Source of the DNA: Halichoerus grypus
Lineage: Eukaryota > Chordata > Mammalia > Carnivora > Phocidae
Direction of reading: 5' to 3'
DNA: 64,000 nt
Assembly: GCF_964656455.1 (NCBI RefSeq)
Contig: NC_135724.1
Location: 8,485,466 to 8,549,465, forward strand
Part shown: piece after piece, positions 10,492-22,339 of the stretch
How positions within the stretch are numbered: the stretch's first letter is position 1
Layout: every line of letters begins with the position of its first letter
Program-made: the position numbers and the translations under genes
Notes under the pieces: model-generated
Database searches by the model: none
What the model was told of the DNA's origin: nothing
The model's input: only the letters and a program-made list of their open reading frames with translations

Positions 10492-11347
10492 TTGGAAAGT
10501 ATACCTTTGCCCCACTTTTTAAGTACACCCAACTCCAACAGAGAGAGCATTGTTGTGACTTATTTTGAGAAGAGGTAACTATACCATCAAATGCCACCTC
10601 ATGAATTGTTGGGCAAAAAGACATGGAGGAGAAGCCTGGACACACTTTTCAGAATTGGTTTTAAAGAGCACAGATCTATAAGGCACAGTTAAATCCATAA
10701 GCAGAGGAAGGTATTGAATCCAATCACATTTCCATCAATGTCTCACCTGATGTGCAGTCAAGAGCAGCTTTACGATATCTCCATAGCCATGATAGCCTAG
10801 CAATATTGGAATGGAATTCACCAAGGGAATCTTTCAGTACTAAAGAGAAATTGAGTGACATCTTTAAAAAGAAAGGCAACTAAGGCTAGCCCTACTGAAA
10901 TGTTAGTCATCAATAACTATTTGAAGTGATTATGTATGCAAGCATACTAAACTATCATTGTTCCTAATAGGAGAAAGACATAAATAATTGTCTTCATTCG
11001 GTATGGGAACTAGGCACCAAATTGATCTGTTTTTGTTGGTTCTTTAAGAAGAAACTTGGGGCATTCTAAGTTTTTGGAGACTTTAGAGAGATGATGTCTC
11101 TGAGGGGTACTGCTGTGTCATTAAACTTAGAAAATTATATAGGCAAATCTATTCTTTTAAGTCAGGTTACCCTTCTCATTCTGTATTTCAATTCAGACTA
11201 TATCAGTTGTCTGGCTGGATGTCTGTTCTAATGAAACTTGCTTTCTATTAAGTGGCTGCTGACAGCTTGAGAGTCACTGTACTGTGATACAGAAAATGAC
11301 ACACTTTTAAATGGGTTAATGATCAAACATTAATGGGAATACCCATT
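10492..11347. other. Unique spacer
   Basis: There are no frames of note and no repeat I can name. Confidence 0.55.
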
Positions 11348-11364
11348 GAAAACAAACCAACTTC

Positions 11365-11566
11365 GGGGTGCCTGGGTGGCTCAGTCGTTAAGCATCTGCC
11401 TTGGGCTCGGGTCATGATCCCAGGGTCCTGGGATCGAGCCCCGCATCAGGCTCCCTGCTCAGCGGGAAGCCTGCTTCTCCCTCTCCCACCCCCCTGCTTG
11501 TGTTCCTGCTCTCACTGTGTCTCTCTCTGTCAAATAAATAAATAAAATCTTTAAAAAAAAAAAAAA
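11365..11566 (+). mobile_element. CAN-type SINE with 17-bp TSD
   Basis: This is a full-length plus-strand copy close to the commonest subtype, ending AATAAATAAATAAAATCTTT and an A-tail of about 14. GAAAACAAACCAACTTC flanks it at 11348-11364 and 11567-11583 without mismatch. It is among the youngest-looking copies. Confidence 0.97.
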
Positions 11567-11583
11567 GAAAACAAACCAACTTC

Positions 11584-12599
11584 TATTTGTGCTGTTGACC
11601 ACACAATGGTCAATCGCCTCCTTCCTCCCACCTTTTAAACAGAATGCTTCTTTAAACATTTAATTCTCAAATTTGTGCTTTCCAGATTATTGTCCATTGC
11701 ATCTCTGTGTTAAATATTTATTCCTCTACATTTTTAAACCAACCCCCATGTGCTTTCTGCTCTCACAAATGCACCTCTTCTTGCTGGAGCTCCCGGGTAC
11801 CACTGCGTTGAACAGATCACCCTCTTCCTCTTTCTAGTTTGACTCCTCTCCACCCTTGCACGTCTGTTCCCTTCCAGCACTTCATGTGTTGGCAAACCCA
11901 CACAGCAGAACTGCATTTTGACTCACAGTCTGTTATTCTGTCATTTGGCTCCAACCATTTGGCTGCACATCTAAAAGCCTGGAGAAGAAACTTGCACTGC
12001 GTTGGTATGACCTTAGCTGAGGGCTCTCACTGGAGATGTGCTTCTCATCTGCATAAACAACATAAACACAAAAACAAAGTTTTCTTTTCCCACACTTGTC
12101 ATATTTTATACTTCCAAACATGGTGTTCTACCACACTGCCTCCCCCTTTCTCACCCTTTGCTTAAAAAGGCCTTTTTTTTAAGGGAGAGAGACCTAGTGC
12201 AGCAGGGAATCGGAGTCCTCAGCTGGGGTGGTGGTGAGTGTGGGCTCAGACAGTCAGCTGTGTGGAAACATTTCAGAGGAATGAAGTGGGGGGGTGGTAA
12301 AAAAAAAAACTTTATTGGAACAAGTGAACAAAAAAGAGCACCCTTCTATGATGTCTTTCTAGAATGATATTTAAAATTCTATTGTGTGAATGTAATCCCT
12401 CACGAAGAGAATTTCTTATGCTACACGGTGCTGAGAAAATCAGTATTATCAGTGACTCCATTCTTCTGGCTGCCTAAAATATAGCAATCTGACTTTCAAA
12501 TGTAGTTAATTCATTAATAGATATGAAAGTGAAACCAGCACACATACTTTCCTTTAATTAAATTCACCATGATACAAGGTGTTTTAATATATAGACTTA
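11584..12599. other. Unique stretch, moderately GC in its middle
   Basis: At 11740-12060 the DNA is less AT-rich than its neighbours and carries overlapping frames on both strands (108 codons plus at 11839, 62 minus at 11933). Neither has a recognisable domain or splice context. I cannot identify a repeat family. Confidence 0.5.
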
Positions 12600-12614
12600 T
12601 GATTTTGTCTTTTT

Positions 12615-12809
12615 TTTTTTAAAGATTTTATTTATGTATTTGACAGAAAGAGACACAGCGAGAGAGGGAACACAAGCAGGAGGAGTGGGAGAGGGAGAAG
12701 CAGGCTTTCCGCCTAGCAGAGAGCCCGATGCGGGGCTCGATCCCAGGACCCTGGGATTATGACCTGAGCCGAAGGCAGACACTTAACGACTGAGCCACCC
12801 AGGTGCCCC
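12615..12809 (-). mobile_element. CAN-type SINE with 15-bp TSD
   Basis: This is a full-length minus-strand copy. TGATTTTGTCTTTTT occurs at 12600-12614 and 12810-12824. Confidence 0.96.
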
Positions 12810-12824
12810 TGATTTTGTCTTTTT

Positions 12825-13730
12825 AAAAATCATGCTTATATGACCTCAAAATCCCAGTTATTTTTCAGTTCTCATTCTGTATTATAGAAAATTTCCTTGC
12901 CAGATTTTTGATGATTTACATCATAGAATATATATTCAAGATCAGCTAAAACATGTTAGTAGATCCAGTCTTTTTTTTTTTTTTTCCTGATAGATCATTT
13001 ATTTCCTGGGATTTCAAGGTAATAAATAGACTCAGCTATGCATTCTTGGTTGTAAATATCAGATCCCTATTTTGGCTATTGTAAGCAGAGATGGAATTTA
13101 TGTTAAGGATATCAGGATGCTCACGGAATCAACATAAAGCTGAGAAACCATGTTCAGAAAATGGGAACAAAGCAGGCAAACAAGGGGCACTGGGCTATAG
13201 AAACTCCAGTGAACTCATGCTTCAGGAAACAGCTGAGGGCAGTAATGCTGGCACACGGGCCTGGGGGGGGGCTGCTGGCTACACAATCAATGAGCACTAG
13301 GCATGAGCACATCTAACTGGCAGAGTGTAGATTATATGGACCTAGGCTGGCTGCCAGGGTAGAGAGGGAGTTATAGCCCATAACAGTAAGTGCAAAACCC
13401 TTCAGTCAAAAGTCTGCCTGATGTCAAATACCCCCATGTATGAAAGGAGCTTAGATCACGGGAAGCAAACAAAACAAATCACCACCAGTGAATATATACT
13501 AAACAATGGAGGCTCTCAGGGTCTTCCCTCCTACCAAATAATGATACAAATTATGGTTGTGCTGTTTAATGTATACCAAGTGAAGAGAGTACTGATCATC
13601 ATCTGTGACACTTTACAGTATGAGTCCCTAGATACTGTTTTCATGGAGCATTTTTAAATATTTGCATAATGATTTTGTTCATTCATCTTCAAAAAACCCA
13701 ACCTAAAATAACACATTAAAATGTTTTCTT
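12825..13730. other. Unclassified stretch, possible old LTR at 13080-13340
   Basis: There is a T-run near 12971. The part at 13080-13340 (GAGATGGAATTTATGTTAAGG, AACTCCAGTGAACTCATGC) has the feel of a diverged LTR with a G8 tract, but I cannot name it. The two 69-78 codon frames have no domain. Confidence 0.35.
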
Positions 13731-14034
13731 GCTGTAGTAGGCAGAAGAATACTAATAGAATGGTCCTAATCTCTGTAACCAGTGGCTATTTTACCTTATC
13801 TGCAAAAGGGATTTTATGGATGGGATTAATGTGGAAAACATCCATATGGGGAGATGGCCCTAGATTATCTGGGTGGGTCAAGTCTGACCAGATGAATCAG
13901 AGAGTCTTTCCCAGCTGTGATCAGAGAGCAATTGTAATGACACAAATAGGATCAGATGACTGCAGACTTACTGGCTTGGAAGCCAGAGAAAGGAAACCCA
14001 CAAGCCAAGGAATAGGAGGCAGTCTCCAGAAGTC

Positions 14035-14065
<31 letters not shown>

Positions 14066-14252
14066 AGAAAACGGGTTCTCCCTAGAGCCTCCAGGAAAGA
14101 ATGCAGCCTTGCCAAACACCTTGATTTAAGGCCAGTGAGACCCATCCAACTTCCGCCCTCCAGAACTGTGAGATAAATTTTTGTTTTAGGATGCTAAGTT
14201 TATGGTAATCTGTTACAAGGTGATTTGTTATGGCAGCAATAGAGAATAGCCC
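13731..14252 (+). mobile_element. MLT1C/D-like solo LTR (ERVL-MaLR)
   Basis: The order of blocks matches the MLT1 C/D group: TGGTCCTAATCTCTGTAACC, TTACCTTATCTGCAAAAGGG, GATTATCTGGGTGGGTCAAG, CCACAAGCCAAGGAATAGG, TTCTCCCTAGAGCCTCCAGG, CCTCCAGAACTGTGAGATAA and TGTTATGGCAGCAATAGAGA. A 27-base A run at 14035-14061 has expanded inside it. The 151-codon frame across it contains a poly-K run from those As and is not a gene. Confidence 0.85.
14035..14061 (+). repeat. (A)27 tract inside the MLT1 LTR
   Basis: There are 27 uninterrupted A residues in the place where MLT1 copies usually have a short A-rich 'ctagaaaaggc' stretch. No SINE or duplicated flank is visible, so this looks like slippage growth rather than a retroposed tail. 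Confidence 0.9.
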
Positions 14253-15705
14253 AGTTCTCCTGCGAGTCAGCGGGTAGCAAGTCTTCTTCCCTTTGCTTTA
14301 CACAGGGACTAGGTAAGACTCAGGAAGACTAAAGACTGACTCAGTAACAAAATGAAATTCAAGTGTTAAGCAGCTAAATCAACCTGGTTCTCCTACGTCA
14401 CTGCAACAAGTTTGCAAGGGCTCAATAGAAACGCTCATACTGCATATGCATTATTGTGATATTGTCAGTTTTGAGGATTACGCATCACCCATCAGTAGGG
14501 AGATTTCCAGAAACACACATTTTTGAAGTTGCTTATTAAAAATCCAAAATTTCTAGGGATTCATGCAAATGTTAATACCAAGAGAAAGGAATTGCTAACA
14601 TGCACAGGTGCTTTTGGTTTCTATTTGAAAACAAAACATGCAGACAAAAGACTTATCTGTAATTGAGGCTAGATTTTCAATGTTTCAGTTACTAATCATG
14701 TAAAACTTACATCATCCCTTATGGAAGAATTTTCAAGCATATGAAATTGAGGGGAAATCTCCACCTCAGGGCCAATGCTGCATTGCAGGTCATACACTCT
14801 ATAAGACAGGCTATCAGCGTAGAAGGAATTCTCTAAAGGTTAAAAAAGGAAATATTAGTGCGCACTGCATTTATCAAACCTAGAGTTGATAGGAAGTTGA
14901 ACAACAATTTGTTTTCAGTACTTCCCCATATTAAATTATATTATAAATTGGCAACCTCGCGTTCAAGGGAAATAAAATACAATTATTCCTTCATGATTAT
15001 CAGTCCCTGAAAATGTAAACTGTTGTGGATGGGTTCAGCCTAATGTGACCCTACATGCTGGCATTGTTAACATTTGAGCCCACGAATTTCCATTCTGTTT
15101 TATGGTAGTTTTATGAATCCATAGTAATATTCTCATTTCTCAAACACAGAGAAAATACGCATGAAAAACACACATACTGGGTTGTGGACTTAGCTTCATC
15201 AGAGAAAGGTAAACATACCGATGACAATATACCGATGACAATAGTCAGGTCAACTCCATCCTTAATATAACAAACTGCCCCTGCCCCTGACCTTAATATA
15301 CTGAACTAGCATTCTGAAAAATCAAATTCCCTCTAACAATAGCTCACTTCATTATAACTGAGACTGAATCTATGGACATTTAGTGAAACATACCAAGAGG
15401 ATACTACCTACATGTTTTCCCACTGTAACAACCGTACTGTTTGAGGTTTCAAACTGACTGCTACAACTCTGAAATAAATAATAGTTTGGAATGCATAGAG
15501 ACCACCATATAGCAGCTATTCGCTTTTCCCCTCTGTGCTATTTGACTTATCTACACCATTAGTGTGATTGTCTTTTCCAGTTACTCGATTTAAAAGAATT
15601 TTGGAAGAGCTCTTCTATATAAATCCTGGAGACCAATTCTATATTCCTCTGAGATACAGAATGCCAAGCACTTTATGGCTTCATATTTTAATAGTCTTTT
15701 TTTGG
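14253..15705. other. Unique AT-rich stretch, 1.4 kb
   Basis: I see no repeat I can name. Two short tandem copies of ATACCGATGACAAT lie at about 15215-15243. The opposing 64- and 80-codon frames at 15568-15832 overlap each other and have no domain. Confidence 0.5.
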
Positions 15706-16423
15706 AAGTGTGATATATATAGACAGAGGACACATCATAGCTGGAGAGCTCAAGAATTTTAACCACAAAAACACCATCTGGATCAAGGAATAGAATATTT
15801 TCAGCGCTGTAGACCATCCCCCAGACCTTCACCCAGTCTTTATTTTCTTCTTTCTCATCTCCATAAAGCTACCCACGATCCTGTTTTCTAATGCCTGAGA
15901 TGGATTTTGCCGATTTTTGAATTTTGATTATATGTCATATATGCGTCCTCTCTCCTATCCACCACCCTGAACAGAATACTACTCAAGAAATCATGCTGTA
16001 CCACATAGCACGAGTTTTTAATTCCATTTTTACTGTTATTATTTCATTTTATGAATATACCAGTATGCATTCACTCATTCTACATTGATAGGCGGTGGTG
16101 GTCTATTCTAGTCTTAGCTCTTGCTTTATAATCTCCTCATTCACGTATGTCCTTTGGTACCTATATTGTATATTTCTGTGCGTATATAACCAGGAGCACA
16201 ATTGCTGGGTCACAGGGTATGTGTTAGTTTGGATTTAGTAGGTATTGCTGATACCTTCTGAAAAATGAGAATAGCAATTTGCATTTCATCAGCAGTGCTT
16301 AAGATTTCCAGTTACTCCAGGCCTTGGTTGACATACATATTCTCTCTTTTTAATGTAGTCATTCTTTTGGTTGCATAGTGGTATTATGTTAATAATTTAA
16401 CTTACTTGATGGCTGATTTTGAA
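15706..16423 (-). mobile_element. Ancient L1M fragment, antisense
   Basis: In plus orientation it reads like the complement of an old mammalian L1 3' end: GGATCAAGGAATAGAATATTTTC, CATCCCCCAGACCTTCACCC, GAATATACCAGTATGCATTC, then CACAATTGCTGGGTCACAGGG and GCATTTCATCAGCAGTG, which complement ORF2's 'GGTACAACCACTT ... CCCAGCAATT' region. It is heavily mutated, with no frame left. Confidence 0.65.
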
Positions 16424-16517
16424 CATCCTTGTTTATTTAGAAGTACTGAGCAAGGAGTATTTAATTCAAGCATCCATGTTTATTTAGAAATACTGAGCAA
16501 GGAGTATTTAATTCAAG
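16424..16517 (+). repeat. 47-bp tandem duplication
   Basis: Two adjacent 47-bp copies (16424-16470 and 16471-16517) differ at two positions. They begin at the right end of the L1M relic and contain TACTGAGCAAGGAGTATTTA. Confidence 0.95.
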
Positions 16518-17435
16518 CAGAAGAGTGGGCCATGGACATTTGAAGAAGGTGCTTCAAGAAAGACTGCATTTTTGAGCTGGACATGGAATAATAAATACAA
16601 CAATTTGTCTGGTAAACAAAAATGAGATTGAGGTGGAGAAAGGAGGAGGATTTTCCATATTAGCTGGTTTCAGAGCAGTGATCACTGCCACAAAAAGAAA
16701 CAAAGGCCTAAAAATATGTTAATCCTTAAGGACTCTTGATGAGTCCAACATATCTAGAGCACAAAATAAATGGAGGGGAGGAATGGAAGAGAAAATTATG
16801 AAGGAAAATTCAGGCTAGATTGGGAAAGCGGCTTGAATGTTCTTAGGATGGAGATGGGGCTCTGTTATTTAGAAAATAAATAAATATATAAACTTCTGTG
16901 CAGTTGTAAATAGCAATGATTATAAAAATAATCATAATAATTAAAACCTGGTATAATTACTAAAGAATGAAGAACACATTTTATGTTCATAAAATATTAG
17001 ATTCATTTTGTTTATTTTTGCTGCATGTAACATTTTTATCTTGTAGAAATCTGTGCATGCCCATAAAGTAGACAGATTTAGATCCCATTAATGATTAATA
17101 TTGTTTCAAAATTGAAATCCATGATTCATTGTTTGTACAGAAGTGAGCTCTAATATCATGAATGAATAATACAAAATATTACACAAAAGAATTCATGCTC
17201 ATTCTATGAATAAAGTGGTAGACAGCTTTTGGATAAGCTGCACAAATTATTTTACTAAGAATTCATTCTGTATACAAGAAGGAAAACAGTTTAGGACAAT
17301 AAATTAAAATTATGAAAGCAGTGGAGTTTTGTATTTTAAGAACATTTGGACCAGTTCTGCTTCCAGAAACAACATTATCTCATTGTAATTTGTGATGAAC
17401 CTATAGCTAGATCGTCATGGATTCCGTTCTAAACT
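16518..17435. other. AT-rich unique stretch
   Basis: I see no transposon or gene. Confidence 0.55.
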
Positions 17436-17525
17436 GCCTCGTGTAGGTCAATGACCTTCAGCAAGTTATCTAAACCACATGAGCCTCATTGGTCTTAACT
17501 GTAATATGGGAATATGCTCATGTTA
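17436..17525 (+). mobile_element. MIR fragment
   Basis: GTCAATGACCTTCAGCAAGTTATCTAAACC, then GAGCCTCATTGGTCTTAACTGTAATATGGG, follows MIR's 'gtgaccttgggcaagtta ... cctcagtttcctcatctgtaaaatggg'. Confidence 0.65.
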
Positions 17526-17633
17526 CAGAAAGTTTTGCATTTTTCAAGCAGGAATGTCTGGCACGAAATAATATCATCACATTAGTTGGTAGTTCAGCTT
17601 TCTAATTGCCACTTATTTTCTCTGATTCTTCAG

Positions 17634-17735
17634 GCTACCCCCCTTTTCGCTTTCAAATATTTGCGGATTCTTATTTGAAAGGAAAATGACTGTAACTGTC
17701 CTGCTTACTCTTCCACAATGTCAGCAACAGACCAG
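17634..17735 (+). other. Exon-like segment (unproven)
   Basis: A strong acceptor (TTATTTTCTCTGATTCTTCAG) directly precedes it and a strong donor (CAG/GTATGT) follows. The 102-nt segment is open in one frame, reading LPPFSLSNICGFLFERKMTV and 14 more residues, with one base left over at the left and two at the right. I do not recognise the peptide. Segments like this arise by chance, so it is recorded as a lead only. Confidence 0.15.
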
Positions 17736-18240
17736 GTATGTTAAAATTTTAGAGCTTTCTATAAAATTCTATAATTTAAGAAAAATGTGCCATGTAAATA
17801 CCTATCTGTTGTTAAACCTATCTGTTGATACTTGCCTGAACTTAAAGGATCCATCAAAGTTCTGTGCAATTAATGTTTTCTCATTTCCTTAAAATTCTTG
17901 ACTAGTAAATAAGTAGCAGATGCTTAGTTTTATACATTGCTGAAATGAATTTATAGATTTTTGTTTTAAATTGTCAGTCAGAGCGTTTCTTTATTTAAAA
18001 AAAAAGTGTGATGAAGTGCTTCTTTTTTTAAACCACTGGCTTGTATCAGCTGTAGGATCCCCTAGGTTTTAATTTTTTAAAAACCATTTAATGTGTAATA
18101 ATAGTGACTTCTGCGGATATATGGCAGTATTTTTGTTTCCCCAGCGTCAGAACACTTCATCGGGTCATCTCAGTTTTCGGGCATGTCTTGTCAGTGCACT
18201 TTGCCCAGACCTTCTATACCTGCCTCAGAATTTGTCTTCT
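17736..18240. other. Unique AT-rich spacer
   Basis: No repeat or gene is recognisable. The 65-codon frame at 18091-18288 runs into the SINE tail and is not supported. Confidence 0.5.
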
Positions 18241-18254
18241 TGCTTTACATTTTT

Positions 18255-18453
18255 TTTTTTTTTTTTAAGATTTTATTTATTCATTTGACAGAGAGAGACA
18301 CAGCGAGAGAGGGAACACAAGCGGGGGAGTGGGAGAGGGAGAAGCAGGCTTCCGGCTGAGCAGAGAGCCCCATGCGGGGCTCGATCTCTCGACCCTGCGA
18401 TCATGACCTAAGCTGAAGGCAGAGGCTTAATGACTGAGCCACCCAGGCAACCC
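18255..18453 (-). mobile_element. CAN-type SINE with 14-bp imperfect TSD
   Basis: This is a full-length minus-strand copy. TGCTTTACATTTTT at 18241-18254 and TGCCTTACATTTTT at 18454-18467 differ by one base. The head is mutated to CCCAGGCAACCC. Confidence 0.94.
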
Positions 18454-18734
18454 TGCCTTACATTTTTCTATGAAATCTCTGTTTTATCCACAAAAACATG
18501 CAAGATCTATATACTGATATGCCTCAAAAGTGCACCTGACTGAGTGCTTCCCCTGAGACCCAGCTTCTCTATCCAGCCTTTATATCCATCCAGCTTGGTG
18601 GAGGAGCCAAGTCTAATTGAACTTGTCCACAACAAGAGCATGACCTTCTCATTTGTTGGTGAAGATCTTTACTCCACCTGCATGCTTTCCTGCCTTAATA
18701 AAGGACAACTGTGTCCATCATGTGATTCAGCATA

Positions 18735-19020
18735 AAAACCTGTGAGATACCTTTGATCTTCCACTCTTACTCCCTACCCTGCCCATTGAGATCTGCTTCA
18801 TTTTCTGAATCACTAAATCCTGAGTGCCTCCCTAATCCACCCGTGCCTTAGACCTCACTGTAGTTGCCTAGTCTTAACTATACAACCCTTTATCAAGACC
18901 CTTGCCACAGCACTCTATTATCTGTATTCACCTGTATACTCTCCTCTCAATAGCCTGAGTGATGGTTACTACATGATCCAGCCATTATCCACTCTTCTGT
19001 ACAAAATCTCTACAATCATT
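18735..19020 (+). mobile_element. Possible L2 fragment, weak
   Basis: CT-rich blocks such as ACCTTTGATCTTCCACTCTTAC and GATCTGCTTCATTTTCTGAATC loosely follow the middle part of L2 ('acctctgatctctccctt...'). The match is faint, and this could instead be unique sequence. Confidence 0.3.
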
Positions 19021-19024
19021 TCTC

Positions 19025-19500
19025 TTAAAATTGTTGTGAAATATAATTAATGCAAAAAGTGTATAAAACATTAGATAGAGATAAAGAATGAGAAAAGAAC
19101 CAGCTGCATACTACAACTGAGTCAAGGAATAGAACATTAAGGGCAGCTTCCAGGATTTATTTCCTGGCCACTTCTTATTTTCCTTTCTCCCCAAATCAAC
19201 CACCATCTTGAAAACTATACCCATTACTCCCTACATTTTCTGTCTTCTTTGTTATCCAATTATGCACCTCTAACTGAAACTCTATCAAGTGTTGGGTATC
19301 TTAGACATCATATAACCGGGAGTAATATATTTATCTTCTGAGACATACTTCCTTCCCTCAATATTAGGCTTCTGAGAATCAGTGCTATTAATGCATGCAG
19401 TTTTTTTTTTTCTGTTTTGCCCAATATTCCACTGTGATTTATTCATTCTAGATTGACGTGCATTCTGATTGTTTTAATTATACTGCTATCATGACTGTTG
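19025..19500 (-). mobile_element. Ancient L1M fragment, antisense
   Basis: It follows the same pattern as 15706-16423: GAAATATAATTAATGCAAAAAG, ACTGAGTCAAGGAATAGAACATTA, 'CTTCTTATTTTCC', then 'CCAATATTCCACTGTGATTTATTC'. These blocks mirror an old L1 3' region in antisense. A T11 run interrupts it near 19401. Confidence 0.6.
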
Positions 19501-19597
19501 TTACTGTTAACTTTCTTGTAATTGTCCTGGTACACATGTGTAAGAGATTCTCTAAGTCATGAATTCTGTGGTGCAGGCTCTGAGTTACAGAGAAGGG

Positions 19598-19772
19598 CAG
19601 AGGTTCCCAAACATCATTGCACTTTGGAATCACCTGGGGAGCTTCTAAAACTCCCAACACCCAGATCTCACTCCGTATCAATTAGATCAGATGAGCTAAA
19701 TGTGGAGACAGGCTGCAGTAGCTTTAAATATTGCCACGTGACTCCCACGTGCACCAGTGTGAGAACCACCAC
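19598..19772 (+). mobile_element. MER20-like hAT-Charlie MITE
   Basis: CAGAGGTTCCCAAACATCATTGCAC at the left and GTGCACCAGTGTGAGAACCACC at the right form degraded terminal inverted repeats. Between them is CTTTGGAATCACCTGGGGAGCTTCT, the standard interior start of MER20/MER5-group non-autonomous hAT elements. It carries no transposase. Confidence 0.75.
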
Positions 19773-20510
19773 GTTGAGAGTTTGTTCAACTCTGCTAAGG
19801 GATGCCAAAAATGTTTTTCATGGTGGTTATGTTCCATGTTCCATCTCCAGCTGCAGTGGGTGAGTGTTCTGTTGTTTTAAAACTTCTCCAAAATTTTATA
19901 TTATCCGATTTTTAAAATTTTGTCAGCTGGTAGATGAGAAATACCGCTTACTTAGGGGTTTTAGTTTGTATTTGGTTTGTATGTCCTTGTATTTCAATTT
20001 GGTAGAAAATGTTTCTGTTTCTTGAAAATCCTTTGACAGATATACGTCATTATGTATCTCTGTGCATGAGAGTTGTGCCCTATTCTTACGTTGTTGAATG
20101 TCCTCCCTCCCTAAAATATGAACTTCATCAATTTCGTGGGGACAGAGCATCTGTTGAGTTGATTATTTTCCCCTTAATTCGCAAGGTAATCTAATATTTT
20201 TTAATGGAGCTATGCATGTGCTCCTTAAATAAGCCCCTTATATCTAAGCCATATTATTTCAATGTATAGCTAGATTCAACTTGCTAATATTTAGTGAATT
20301 TGCATCTTTTATTTTGAAATTTGTCAATACTTTTCTATGTGTGTATATGTGGTACTGCTTTTGCTCAGATTTATTTTGATGTATATTTGAAATTTTGTAC
20401 TCCAGACAGCTTTTCTTTCATATTTTAAGAAGGTGATGTATTTTCCCATGTGGAATATTTTTGTTTTTAAGGCAATGAACTCAGTTAAGTCTACATTCTA
20501 AATAACAACC
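19773..20510. other. Unique AT-rich stretch
   Basis: Two opposing 60-75 codon frames near 19923-20194 overlap and have no domain. No repeat is recognised. Confidence 0.5.
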
Positions 20511-20575
20511 TAACTCTCTAGATACAAATCCTAGATTTAGTATTTTCTAGCTGTGTAGACTTCTGGCAGTAATCT
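20511..20575 (+). mobile_element. Short MIR fragment
   Basis: ACAAATCCTAGATTTAGTATTTTCTAGCTGTGTAGACTT matches the MIR core ('gaatcccggctctgccacttactagctgtgtgacctt'). Confidence 0.55.
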
Positions 20576-20739
20576 ACTAGCTGTGTGTGGGTGTGGGTGT
20601 CTTCTGATAATGAAGCAAGAAAAATTAGTTAAAATCATTCTCCATCAGCTTTTATTTTTCACTTGTTCATTCTTAAAAGAGCAAGCAAAGCTGTAACCGG
20701 GCACATTTTAACAAGTGACTCGGTAGAAATAGCATGGCA

Positions 20740-20950
20740 GAAGATAAGACCATGAACACTGAAGCCACAGTGTCTCATTGCAAATTTTATCTGTGCTGCT
20801 CACTAGCTTGTGACCTTGTGGAGCTTGTTATATTTGTGTGTGTCCGTTTCCTCACCTGTAAAACATGCTAGATAATAGTAGCTTGCTCGTAGGTTTACCG
20901 TGTAGATTAAATGAGTTCATATTTGCAAAACACTTAAAATAATAATTTCC
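20740..20950 (+). mobile_element. MIR SINE
   Basis: This is nearly complete: 'CTGTGCTGCTCACTAGCTTG TGACCTTGTGGAGC', 'CCGTTTCCTCACCTGTAAAA', 'ATAATAGTAGCTTG', then 'GTGTAGATTAAATGAGTTCA TATTTGCAAAACACTT'. It is the best-preserved MIR in the window. Confidence 0.85.
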
Positions 20951-22323
20951 TTCTTCAGTGATGCCTTTCCCCTTCTTTTTTTCATTATTTGTTACTGATG
21001 TTGTTGGGTCTGGGTGGCTATTCTCCCGCCCTCACATTTTCCCCTGAGAGACACAGGGAAAATGACCCTTCTGGTGACTTCTGGGTATTCACAAGTAATC
21101 CTTGGTGCTGATGAGCAATGGCTAGTTTGGAGAGAGCCCCTACATCTTTCTACCTAGGCTGCATCTCTGCCTTATTTTGTTTTCTTCCAAATTTGGGGAG
21201 GGCATCATGAGGCACATAAATTTCTCCATCCCGGTATTGCTCTCTGATTAGGGATTAGAGAAGCTGCTTGTCGTTCTGTCAGTTTGATCCTAGGATAAAA
21301 CTTGTGTCAAGCACTTCTGCTATGAATGATGTATAGGAAGTGTACAAACATATACACCAGAACTAGTTAAAAGTAGTTAAAAGTGTGTAAGATATTTTTA
21401 TATCCATTTCTCATTAAAAATGACTAAGTCTGATGATGTGTGCAGATGAAATTCTTACCTTATATGAAAAGAGGATTTTTTCCCCTAGTTGTTAATTGTC
21501 ACGTTGAGATTAAATGTGGCTATGCACAAGTTTGTTGTCAGTTGCGATAAGGGTATTCTTTTTTATCTGATTTCATGCTTCTTAATAGAAAAATGTCACC
21601 ACGATATGGAGTTTTGGCTCCCAGTATGTCTCTGTAACTCACATTTTTATAAACTCACCTCATCCTACATGTATTTCATCCTAGGAATAAAAATGTACCA
21701 TGAAAAATACCTTGCCTGCATTAGCCATTTTCAGAGTAAGGTATAATTATCTTTCATTGTCTCTTTTCTGAACTAAAAATAGTTTCAGTTCTTCTGTAAG
21801 AACTCCAGAAGTTTCAACTTAATGGTAAAGGTCAGTGAAACAACTAAGAGAGGAGTACTTAGAATAAAAACAAAACCCGCTTTCATACAAAAAATCAAAA
21901 CTTTCTATGATATGCCAGTGGTTGCAGAAAAAAAAAATCTGTTTTGAAAATAAAAAAAGAGAAGCTTCATCATTTCAGTTCTTACATGGTACATTATATT
22001 ATCATCTTTTAAAAAAGTATTTCACCAAAGTTTGTTTGAATCTGTAGTCAGAGTTCAGGATTATTTCCAGAGTTCTTGAATATTGGGGCTCTTGATTCAT
22101 TCTCAGTCTTAAAAATGGAGTTGTCAGAACAGCAAGGAACATAGCATCTGACAAGAAAAGCAGGAGCCAAAGTCCTTTCATTAGCCAAAAATCTTTTTAA
22201 ATGATAAAATTATGCATTGGAATCCCCTTGAGCACAACTCTTTTCACACTAGATAAGGAACGTTGTAGCTTTGGAGCTCCCCTGCTCTTTGAGGTACAGT
22301 TGATATTTAGATGCCCATTTGAC
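20951..22323. other. Unique stretch, 1.4 kb
   Basis: No transposon or gene is recognised. An 85-codon frame at 21489-21746 has no domain. Confidence 0.5.
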
Positions 22324-22339
22324 ACAAATAAGTGAGTTT

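Noticed and set aside
13721..14176. 151-codon plus frame with a poly-lysine stretch
   Set aside because: It is contained in an MLT1 LTR, and the lysines come from an A27 run.
14281..14320. Very strong acceptor (CTTCCCTTTGCTTTACACAG) followed by GGACTAG and a GTAAGA donor: a 7-nt micro-exon
   Set aside because: Seven bases cannot be judged from sequence alone, and the site is just past an MLT1 end; chance is the simpler explanation.
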